Part shown: positions 9,782 through 16,770 of the stretch, in pieces
Numbering within the stretch: the stretch's first letter is position 1
Layout: each line of letters begins with the position of its first letter
Assembly: GCF_001598435.1 (NCBI RefSeq)
Contig: NZ_BCYY01000002.1
Coordinates: 434,001-498,000 of the forward strand
Reading direction: 5' to 3'
DNA length: 64,000 nt
Source: Sphingomonas pituitosa NBRC 102491
GTDB lineage: Bacteria; Pseudomonadota; Alphaproteobacteria; Sphingomonadales; Sphingomonadaceae
The notes under the pieces: model-generated
What the model was told of the DNA's origin: nothing
What the model saw: only the letters and a program-made list of their open reading frames with translations
The model's database searches: none
Position numbers and translations under genes: made by a program

Positions 9782-9828
9782 TTTCTTTCTAATCATGCGA
9801 AGGTGCGCAGAGGTCCTCCCACGCCGCT

Positions 9829-11292
9829 TTACAGCGTCTCGTGGAGGGCACACGCTTCCGACGGGGCGGCATCGACCGTCCGCATTCCCTGGGCATCGAA
9901 CAGCACTGCCTGCGGGTTGCGGCGCGCATAACGCGGCCAAGCGGCGGGATCGGCCACGCCCGTCTTTGCGAAGTGAATCCACAAGCGCTGCAGCAGCCCA
10001 GGCTTGCCGGCAATGGCGAGCCCGTCGAAAACATAGGGCAGTTCGGATCCGTGGCTGCTCCGCCCGCCGTCGCGGGCAAGATCGAAGCGGTAGCGCCAGA
10101 CCGGCCAGTTGCGGCGCGCGAGCAGTGCCGCCAGTCGTTCGGTCGGGCAGCCGAAGATCAGGTCGGTGGAAAGCGCGAGCAACGGACCGCCGCGTCGCGG
10201 ATCCGGCGCCTGATAGGCGTGCGCAACCGTGGCGGCCTGCGCGCCGAACGCCGCGCGCAGGGCATCCCCGAGCGCGATCGATCCTTCCGCCGGACCGAAC
10301 TCGGCGACGCTGGTGCCGAGGATCACCGGCCGGGGCGGCGCCTCCTCCAGCAGCACGCGCGGGGACCGGGGGAGCACCAGCCCGTCGATCTGGGTACGCA
10401 GCCACACCATGTCGTCGTTCCACACGGCATGAGGACGAGCGATTGCCGGGTCATGCAGCTTGCGGTCGGCCGCCAGCAAGACCGCCGCAGGGGCACGGCG
10501 CAGCCCCGCGATGCTCCGCGTGCCGACCAGCCGCTCCGCTTGTTCCCCGAGCGCGAAGCCTTCCGCGCGCGAACGGAACGGCATGCCGAAGCCCGGCGTC
10601 CCGCTCTCTAGGATCGCCTTGGCGAACAGCCCGCGCGCGGCCGGCGCGGCGAGCAGCAGCGACACGTCCTGCGCGCCCGCGCTTTCCCCGAAGATCGTGA
10701 CGTTGGCGGGATCCCCGCCGAATTTCGCGATGTTGGCGCGCACCCAGCGCAACGCGGCGATCTGGTCCATCAGGCCGTAATTGCCGGCATGCCCGCGCGC
10801 TTCGGCGGCAGCGCCGCGATGCGCGAGGAAGCCGAACATGCCCAGACGATACTGGATGGCGACGAGCACGACGCCATTCGCCGTCAGCCGCGACTCCACC
10901 GTGCCCCGCGCCGATCCGGCGCGGTTCGATCCGCCGTGGATCCACACCATCACCGGCCGCCTGCCCCGCCGGCCCGGCGTTCTTACGTCGAGGGTGAGGC
11001 AGTCCTCGCTGGCGTGGGCCGCGTCCTCCTTGTTCCAGCCGTAGTCGTTCTGGAGACAAGCCGGCGCCGGCTCCGCTGCCAGGCGGTTGCCGCGCCATGG
11101 TCGAACCGGGCGTGGCGCCTTCCAGCGGTTCGCGGCGAGCGGCGGGGCGGCATAGGGGATGCCGCGGAAAACGAGCGCGCCATCGTCGGCCCGGCGCCCT
11201 TCGATCACGCCTCCGGTCACTGCCATCTGGGGCCCGGGCGCGGCGGCAGCGGACAGCAGCAGCACCGAGAGCGGCGCGAGCAACAGCTTCAT
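9829..11292 (-). CDS. Secreted type-B carboxylesterase
   Basis: 487 residues from the ATG at 11292; upstream in-frame codons belong to the promoter region, and this ATG opens a signal peptide (MKLLLAPLSVLLLSAAAAPG). The family landmarks appear in order: FRGIPYAAPP (43-51), SEDCLTLDV (95-103), the oxyanion loop VWIHGGSN (117-123), and FGGDPANVTIFGESAGAQ with nucleophile Ser204. SHGSELPYVF near residue 408 supplies the predicted catalytic His. The protein is slightly shorter than usual but looks complete. It should hydrolyse carboxylic esters in the periplasm or outside the cell. Beside a sugar porter and glycan genes, a job removing acetyl or phenolic esters from plant oligosaccharides is plausible but inferred. 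It is transcribed divergently from the MFS gene. Confidence 0.9.
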   Translation of the reverse strand: MKLLLAPLSVLLLSAAAAPGPQMAVTGGVIEGRRADDGALVFRGIPYAAPPLAANRWKAPRPVRPWRGNRLAAEPAPACLQNDYGWNKEDAAHASEDCLTLDVRTPGRRGRRPVMVWIHGGSNRAGSARGTVESRLTANGVVLVAIQYRLGMFGFLAHRGAAAEARGHAGNYGLMDQIAALRWVRANIAKFGGDPANVTIFGESAGAQDVSLLLAAPAARGLFAKAILESGTPGFGMPFRSRAEGFALGEQAERLVGTRSIAGLRRAPAAVLLAADRKLHDPAIARPHAVWNDDMVWLRTQIDGLVLPRSPRVLLEEAPPRPVILGTSVAEFGPAEGSIALGDALRAAFGAQAATVAHAYQAPDPRRGGPLLALSTDLIFGCPTERLAALLARRNWPVWRYRFDLARDGGRSSHGSELPYVFDGLAIAGKPGLLQRLWIHFAKTGVADPAAWPRYARRNPQAVLFDAQGMRTVDAAPSEACALHETL

Positions 11293-11355
11293 CCTGACCG
11301 GTCCTCCCCTGCACGGCCTCTCGCTTCGGGCCGTGAATGGCGCGATTTTATTCAG

Positions 11356-11374
11356 CAAATTTAACAATTCAACC
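11356..11374. promoter_or_regulatory. AT-rich putative operator between carboxylesterase and MFS genes
   Basis: CAAATTTAACAATTCAACC lies in the 205-bp divergent region, about 65 bases from the carboxylesterase start and 125 bases from the MFS start. It resembles the element at 9764-9781. It may be the binding site of a regulator controlling the TBDR, the esterase and the porter together. Confidence 0.35.
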
Positions 11375-11497
11375 GACTTCCGGCGTTCGCTGCTTGCGCC
11401 CCGACTGCAAATCGATTGTTATTGCGGCCCGACATGTCACAGCCGGGCCGCCGATTGCAGGCGGCGAAAACACCAGACGGGGAGAGGAACCCACCCT

Positions 11498-12808
11498 TTG
11501 GCAGCAGGCTCGCAAAGCAGGATTGCCGTGGCAGCCGCCCTTGCCGGCCTGTTGTTCGGGTTCGATACTGCCGTCGTCTCCGGGGTTACCACCCCGATCA
11601 CCCAAGCGTTTGCGCTGAGCCCTGCGGGCACGGGGATCGCCGTATCCGCCGCGCTGGTCGGCACGTTGATCGCCGCCCTCGGCGCCGGGGTGCCCGGAGA
11701 CCGCTACGGCGCCCGTGCCGTGCTGCGCTGGGTCGGCATCGCCTTCATGCTCTCCGCGCTGGGATGCGCGCTTTCCTGGGACCTGGCCAGCTTCGTGCTG
11801 TTCCGATTCATCGGCGGACTGGCGATCGGCGGTGCCTCGGTGCTTGCCCCCGTGTTCATCGCCGAGATCAGCCCCGCTTCCCGTCGCGGCGCACTGGTCG
11901 GCCTGTTCCAGCTTTCGATCGTGAGCGGCATCCTCGCGGCCTATTGCAGCAATGCCGTGGTCGCGGCGCTGCTGGACGACGGCAGCGGCTGGCGCTGGAA
12001 GCTGGGGGTGATGATCGTCCCGGGCCTGATCTTCCTGGCCGCGATGTTCACCATCCCGCAGAGCCCGCGCTGGCTCGCCGCCCGCGGCCGGGAGAGCGAG
12101 GCCCTCGACGTCGCTGCCCGCATCGGCCTCACCGATTGGACACTGGCGGCACCCGATGCGGAATCGACGGTCGAGGAACGGCTTTCCTGGACGCGCCATC
12201 GCAAGCCGATCCTCCTTGCCGTCGCGGTCGCCAGCTTCAACCAGCTGACCGGCATCAACGCGATACTCTACTACCTGAACGATATCTTTGCCGCCGCCGG
12301 CTTCAGCCAGGTTTCCGCGGACGTGCAGGCCGTGTCGATCGGCGCGGCGAACCTGCTGGCGACGCTGCTGGCGATGACGCTGATCGACCGCGTCGGCCGG
12401 CACACGCTGCTGCTGGTCGGCGCCGCGGGTACCACCGTCGCGCTGGCGGGGGTGGCCGGCGTCTACGCCGGTACCGGCCGGGAAGCGTTGCTGCTGCCGC
12501 TGCTGGTCCTGTTCATCGCCTTCTTCGCCGTGTCGCAGGGCGCGGTGATCTGGGTCTATCTGTCGGAGATCTTCCCCACTGGCGTGCGTGCGCGCGGCCA
12601 GGCACTGGGGAGCGCGACCCACTGGATCTGGGCGGCGGTGCTGAGCTTCGGCTTCCCGATCGTCGCGCGCGACTTCGATCGCAGCCTGCCCTTCTGGTTC
12701 TTCGCGGCGGCCACCCTGCTCCAACTCGTGATCGTGTGGCGCTTCTTTCCGGAAACCAAGGGCATCCGGCTGGAGCAGATGGAAGAAGCGCTGCGGCGCA
12801 AGCGCTGA
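11498..12808 (+). CDS. MFS sugar porter
   Basis: About 436 residues. The open frame extends far upstream through the divergent promoter region. The best start is the TTG at 11498, which has GGAGAGGA 9 bases before it and gives LAAGSQSRIAVAAALAGLLFGFDTAVVSG, the usual first helix of the sugar porter family. Other signatures follow: RFIGGLAIGGASVLAPVFIAEISP, IPQSPRWL, QLTGINAILYYLNDIF, LIDRVGRHTLLL and FFPETKGIRLEQM. Twelve membrane helices are expected. These are proton-coupled or facilitative monosaccharide transporters of the inner membrane. The PETKG and PQSPRWL motifs place it firmly in the family, but the sugar cannot be read off. It would take up monosaccharides freed by the surrounding glycosidases. 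Confidence 0.9.
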   Translation: MAAGSQSRIAVAAALAGLLFGFDTAVVSGVTTPITQAFALSPAGTGIAVSAALVGTLIAALGAGVPGDRYGARAVLRWVGIAFMLSALGCALSWDLASFVLFRFIGGLAIGGASVLAPVFIAEISPASRRGALVGLFQLSIVSGILAAYCSNAVVAALLDDGSGWRWKLGVMIVPGLIFLAAMFTIPQSPRWLAARGRESEALDVAARIGLTDWTLAAPDAESTVEERLSWTRHRKPILLAVAVASFNQLTGINAILYYLNDIFAAAGFSQVSADVQAVSIGAANLLATLLAMTLIDRVGRHTLLLVGAAGTTVALAGVAGVYAGTGREALLLPLLVLFIAFFAVSQGAVIWVYLSEIFPTGVRARGQALGSATHWIWAAVLSFGFPIVARDFDRSLPFWFFAAATLLQLVIVWRFFPETKGIRLEQMEEALRRKR

Positions 12809-13004
12809 ACCCGGAGCGCCCCGCCCGCCTCTGATCGAGTGGGCACCGCGGCCGGCGGTAAATGGCTGTCCTTTCTGCGAAAATATGGACATCCCGCGGC
12901 GCGCGCGCACATTTTCCGGTGGAGCCTTGCTCGAAAATCACGGTAAGACGCGCTGGCCGTCCTGACCGGAGGGTCCTGGTTCCCCCAGCCGCACAAGGAT
13001 GCCG

Positions 13005-13943
13005 ATGATGCTGCGTTCGCTCGCCCTTCTGCTTGCCCTGCCGATGGCCGCACCGGCTCAGGATTCGAAGGAGCAGGCCCGCGCGCTTGCCGGCGAAGCC
13101 CCTGCCGCGCGCCAGCGGCTGGTACTGGCCGACCTGCCGAAGCCCACCGGCAAGGCGATCGCGCTGTTCGACGGCCGATCGCTCCGGGATTGGCAGCCCT
13201 GGCTAGGCTATGCGGATCCCGCCATCACCTATCGGGGCAAACCTGGCGCCCCGCCGCTGGGCACCTCCCGCGATACCGGCGGCGATTTCGCCGTTCGAAC
13301 GATCGACGGCGCGCCTGCGATCTGGGTGAAGGGCGAGACCTGGGGCAGCCTGGTGCACCGCGCCGATCTGCGCGACTATCATCTGCGGCTGCAGTTCAAA
13401 TGGGGCGCAAAGCGTTGGGCACCGCGCGCGAACCAGCCGCCGAACAACGGCTTGCTCTACCATACGCATGGCCGCCCCGGTGAGGTGTTCGGCACCTGGC
13501 AGCCCTCGGTGGAGTTCGAGATCATGAGGGGCTCGACGGGAATGCTGGTGATGGTCGGCAAGCAATTGCGGGCACACACCACCGCCGCATTCGACCCCGC
13601 GCTGATCGCGCCGCACCTCCGCTTCCGCACCGATGGGCGGGTGGTGGACATGATCAACGGCACGCCGACGTGGAACGTCGAAGCCGCGGTCGATGCCGAA
13701 AAGGCGGAGGGGGAATGGAACACGCTGGACCTCTACGTCGTCGGCGACCGCGCGGTGCACGTCGTCAACGGGGTGCCGGTCGCCGAGGCGCGGGAACTTG
13801 CGGTGATCGGGCCCGATGGCAAACGCATGCCGCTGACCCATGGGCACATCCAGCTTCAGTCCGAAGGCGCGGAAACCTGGTTCCGGCGGATCACCGTCGA
13901 GCCCATTCGGACCCTGCCGCGCATCGTTGCAACGACAGGCTGA
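13005..13943 (+). CDS. Secreted DUF1080 (3-keto-disaccharide hydrolase fold) protein
   Basis: About 312 residues. Three in-frame ATGs lie within ten bases (12999, 13005, 13008). The ribosome site AAGGA overlaps the first, so the second or third is more likely. A signal peptide (MMLRSLALLLALPMAAPAQ) is followed by KAIALFDGRSLRDWQPW, the opening motif of DUF1080, then WVKGETWGSLVHRADLRDYHLRLQFKWG. NNGLLYHTHG, SVEFEIMRGSTGMLVMVG and a closing LQSEGAETWFRRITVEPI complete the beta-jelly-roll fold. Some family members hydrolyse 3-keto-glycosides; others act as lectin-like binding modules. It stands alone 196 bp after the MFS gene, and the gap between them shows no feature I can support. Confidence 0.85.
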   Translation: MMLRSLALLLALPMAAPAQDSKEQARALAGEAPAARQRLVLADLPKPTGKAIALFDGRSLRDWQPWLGYADPAITYRGKPGAPPLGTSRDTGGDFAVRTIDGAPAIWVKGETWGSLVHRADLRDYHLRLQFKWGAKRWAPRANQPPNNGLLYHTHGRPGEVFGTWQPSVEFEIMRGSTGMLVMVGKQLRAHTTAAFDPALIAPHLRFRTDGRVVDMINGTPTWNVEAAVDAEKAEGEWNTLDLYVVGDRAVHVVNGVPVAEARELAVIGPDGKRMPLTHGHIQLQSEGAETWFRRITVEPIRTLPRIVATTG

Positions 13944-14130
13944 GGGCCGGACGAAGTAGGCCCATCTCGTCCGATCAAATATCGCCACGGCTGAACTTGG
14001 CAACAGGCGATTTCACGCACCTCCTGCGATCCAATCTACAGGGCGACATAGATCATCTATTCCGCCATTTGAGCATTGCACACGCGCCCGTCGCCACGCT
14101 CGCTTTCCTTCATTCATGAAGGCGACCGGC

Positions 14131-14898
14131 ATGAACCAACAAGACTGCGGAAGTTCGGCGCAAACCTTGTCAGAGCTTCCCCGACAGGCCCGGGTATTGA
14201 CGAGTGGCGTGTTCGGGATGCGCGGTGATGCCGAACTGTCGCGCATCGTCGAACAGGCGGCAGCGGAAACCGGCTTCCCCTTTGCCGCCGTCTCCATCGT
14301 CGACCGATCCCGGCTGTGGCTTGCCGTCGCCTACGAGTTCGATCCGCGTGAGTTCACCAGGCCGGACAGCTTCTGCGATGCCGCGATCCAGATTCCCGGA
14401 TTCGCGCCACTGTGCGTGGCCGATGCGTGGCGGGAACCCCGGTTCAAGTTCGCTCCGGCGGTGATCGAGATGAACGTGCGCGCCTGTTACGCGGCGCCCC
14501 CGGTGACCAGCGACGGCTTCGCGCTCGGAACCTTGTGCCTTCTGGACCAGAAGCCCCGCAACGTCGGTGCCGCCGCGCTGGAGCGACTGGTCTCGCTGGC
14601 GGGAAATGCCTCGGCGGTCATCGACCGCGTGCCCAACGCCGTGGCCCATGCCGAATATGCCATCGCCGAGTTGTGCTCGCGCATGCGGTTCGCCGTCGCG
14701 GACGAGGACGACGCTCTGGTGGCCGTACTCGACGAGGAACTGCGCCTGTTCGAAACCAAGCTGAAGCTTCACTGGCAATCCGCGGCGTCCTGGGCCCTAC
14801 CCCATCTCACCGAAGGGTCAGGCCTTGCTCGCCGACCTGCACACGCGCCGGATCGACACCCAGCAAGGCGCGCAGATAGGTGCCGCCCGCCGCCTTGA
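14131..14898 (+). CDS. GAF-domain sensor-like protein
   Basis: 255 residues from the ATG at 14131, which has GAAGG 8 bases upstream; an ATG at 14116 is also in frame. Residues about 15-165 form a GAF domain of the type found in phytochrome-like sensors: DAELSRIVEQAAAETGFPFAAVSIVDRSRLWLAV, DSFCDAAIQIPGFAPLCVADAW, FYAAPPVTSDGFALGTLCLLD (here with CYAAPPV) and LERLVSLAGNASAVID. No kinase, cyclase or DNA-binding domain follows. A short helical segment (residues about 175-225) ends in an Arg/Pro-rich tail. That tail overlaps 92 bases of the opposite-strand gene at 14807 and may not be functional sequence. It could be a stand-alone small-molecule or redox sensor; the ligand is unknown. Confidence 0.75.
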   Translation: MNQQDCGSSAQTLSELPRQARVLTSGVFGMRGDAELSRIVEQAAAETGFPFAAVSIVDRSRLWLAVAYEFDPREFTRPDSFCDAAIQIPGFAPLCVADAWREPRFKFAPAVIEMNVRACYAAPPVTSDGFALGTLCLLDQKPRNVGAAALERLVSLAGNASAVIDRVPNAVAHAEYAIAELCSRMRFAVADEDDALVAVLDEELRLFETKLKLHWQSAASWALPHLTEGSGLARRPAHAPDRHPARRADRCRPPP

Positions 14899-15499
14899 GC
14901 GCCGCCGCGCGTTCGGTACTGGGATGTTGCTTCAGCGCCTCGCGCGTAGCGGCGAGGTAGGTGGCCAGGATCGCAATCGTGACACGACCTTGCGCGTCCT
15001 CGCCAGCGGCCGCCGGTCGGGCCGCCAGACCGCGCATCTGGCGGTATAGCGCGCGGAACGCCGTGTCGCTGACCTCCGCATCGGCGAACGCCATGTAGCT
15101 TGCGGCAGTCAGCGAGGCGATGCCGCCCGCAGGATCCCCCGCCGCGATGCCGAGTTGCCGCTCGAGCTGCCCATAGCGCCGGTAAAGATCGCCGAACAAG
15201 GCGGCGGCCTTGCCGCGCTGGCTGGCGGGAAAGCCCGAAGCGAGTTCCGCAGCGACCTGCTGCACCACCGGCGGCGAAACCGCCGGGCGTGCCGCGCTCG
15301 GCGCCGGGTTCACCGGGTGCCCGAGCGACTCCTCGATGCTTTCCTTGAAGATACGCTGGTGCGAGCGCCGCAGCATGGCATCGGCCTGGGCGTTGAAGAT
15401 CGCGCTGTCGAATGCGCCTGGGCCGAACCAGCCGCCATCCTGCGCCGAAGCCGGAGCGGCGACCGACATGGCGATGACCGCGATGGTCCTGAACTGCAT
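14807..15499 (-). CDS. Small secreted protein resembling DUF6683
   Basis: 230 residues from the ATG at 15499, preceded by GGGGGCAG. A longer frame starting at 15586 would put non-signal sequence first. The signal peptide is MQFRTIAVIAMSVAAPASAQ. After a low-complexity stretch, residues about 90-225 form an all-helical domain: VVQQVAAELASGFPASQRGKAAALFGDLYRRYGQLERQLG, then GGIASLTAASYMAFAD and a long closing helix. The pattern resembles DUF6683-type proteins of unknown function; I am only moderately sure of that family name. It converges on and overlaps the GAF gene by 92 bases. No partner or role is evident from the neighbours. Confidence 0.65.
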   Translation of the reverse strand: MQFRTIAVIAMSVAAPASAQDGGWFGPGAFDSAIFNAQADAMLRRSHQRIFKESIEESLGHPVNPAPSAARPAVSPPVVQQVAAELASGFPASQRGKAAALFGDLYRRYGQLERQLGIAAGDPAGGIASLTAASYMAFADAEVSDTAFRALYRQMRGLAARPAAAGEDAQGRVTIAILATYLAATREALKQHPSTERAAALKAAGGTYLRALLGVDPARVQVGEQGLTLR

Positions 15500-15626
15500 T
15501 ACGCTGCCCCCTTTCCTTCGGACCCAGCATAATCGGCGCGATTTCCAAGCGTAGGCCCGCCCAGCGGCGCCCGTCCCGTTCGACACACGTCCAGACGCGC
15601 CGGTCGCCGGGGACCGAGTGGCGCCG

Positions 15627-16715
15627 CTAGCTGGCGACCGGCCAGCCGTCGGCCGTCCAGGTCAGCGGCTGGATCTGGAGGGTCGGGGTGCCATTCTGTA
15701 ACCGGTCATAGGCGTGGTAGACGATGTAGTCGCCGTCGCCCTGCTGGAGGATCGACGCACCGCCGCGCCCGACGAAGCGGCTGCCGTCGGCCTGCCCGTT
15801 GGAGAGCACGGGCGTCCCCCCGCCCTGCAGCATCGGCTTGCCGTCGCGATCGACATAGGGGCCGTCCGGTGCGGACGAACGGCCGACCACGGTGTTGTAC
15901 GTGCTTGCCGCGCCCTGGCAGCAGGAATCGAACGACACGAACAGATAGTAATAGGCGCCGTGGCGGATGATGAAGGGCGCCTCCACCGCGCCCGGCGCGG
16001 GACGCTGGGCCAGCGCCCGGGGCGCCGCGTCGCCGGCGAGCCGCAGGCCGGTTGCGGGATCGATGCGGATCAGCTTGATGCCCGTCCAGAAACTGCCGAA
16101 CACCAGCCACGAGCGGCCGTCCGCGTCCCCAAACGCCATGGGATCGATGGCGTTGAAATCGTCGCCGGTCTGCGACTGGATCACCGGGCCCTGATCGATC
16201 CAACGGGAGGCCGGCGCCGCCGGATCGATGCTGGCAGCCGTAGCAAGGCCGATCGCCGACTGATTCTTTCCGAACGTGGAGATGGCGTAATAGAGCCGGT
16301 ACTGGCTCCCCGCCTTGGAGATGTCGGGTGCCCACATCCCCGTCGCGCCCGGTACGGCCGTACGAGTCCAGGCGGGCAGCGCCGTGTAGCTGGCACCTCG
16401 CAGCGTCCAGGCCCGCAAGTCGCTGGAGGTTCGCAGCGCCAGCAGGCCCTGCGGGTCGCCGGCATTGCCGGTGGTGAACAGGTAGTAGGTGTCCCCGTCC
16501 TTGAGGATCGACGGGTCGTGCGCCGGGCTGATCGCTCCGGTCAACGCAATGGAGACGGGCGTCGGGCTCGGCACCGGGGTTGGCGTGGGTGTCGGTGCTG
16601 GCACGGGCGCGGGCGTCGGGGTCGGCGCCGCAGCGACGGAGGCGGCAGGCGCGGCATTGCCACCACCGCAGGCCGAGGCGAGCAGCAGCAGTACGAGCGA
16701 AGAGGGGCGCTTCAC
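15627..16715 (-). CDS. GH43 endo-arabinanase-like lipoprotein
   Basis: 362 residues. The signal peptide ends in a lipobox (LLLASAC, Cys16), so the protein is probably lipid-anchored. A Pro/Thr repeat linker (residues about 31-54) separates the anchor from the catalytic five-bladed propeller. The GH43 catalytic triad is visible: Asp67 in SPAHDPSIL (base), Asp191 in FNAIDPMAFG (pKa modulator) and Glu245 in GAVEAPFII (acid). MWAPDIS, SFWTGIKL and YYLFVSFDSCCQG match arabinan endo-1,5-alpha-L-arabinosidases. It would cut arabinan backbones at the cell surface, feeding the TBDR encoded just upstream. An intrinsic terminator-like hairpin (16730-16764) between the two genes would lower expression of this enzyme relative to the receptor. 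Confidence 0.9.
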   Translation of the reverse strand: MKRPSSLVLLLLASACGGGNAAPAASVAAAPTPTPAPVPAPTPTPTPVPSPTPVSIALTGAISPAHDPSILKDGDTYYLFTTGNAGDPQGLLALRTSSDLRAWTLRGASYTALPAWTRTAVPGATGMWAPDISKAGSQYRLYYAISTFGKNQSAIGLATAASIDPAAPASRWIDQGPVIQSQTGDDFNAIDPMAFGDADGRSWLVFGSFWTGIKLIRIDPATGLRLAGDAAPRALAQRPAPGAVEAPFIIRHGAYYYLFVSFDSCCQGAASTYNTVVGRSSAPDGPYVDRDGKPMLQGGGTPVLSNGQADGSRFVGRGGASILQQGDGDYIVYHAYDRLQNGTPTLQIQPLTWTADGWPVAS

Positions 16716-16729
16716 GTCAGGGGTCTCCC

Positions 16730-16764
16730 GAAAAGGAAGCGGGCGGACCGTTCGGCCCGCCCGC
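16730..16764 (-). terminator. Hairpin with U-run after the TBDR gene
   Basis: On the minus strand a roughly 12-bp GC-rich stem (GCGGGCGG pairing with CCGCCCGC, continuing inward with one G-U pair) is followed by TTCCTTTTC. It sits between the TBDR stop (16771) and the GH43 start (16715), so it acts as a terminator or partial attenuator inside the operon. Confidence 0.75.
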
Positions 16765-16770
16765 TGGCAA

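Noticed and set aside
6533..9931. A 1132-codon plus-strand open frame opposite a TBDR
   Set aside because: It is the high-GC shadow of the TBDR. Composition is Arg/Val/Ala-rich with no motif, and the TBDR on the other strand has all expected domains. The same applies to the long plus-strand frames opposite the TBDRs at 16771, 21222 and 32632 and the minus-strand frame opposite 57392.
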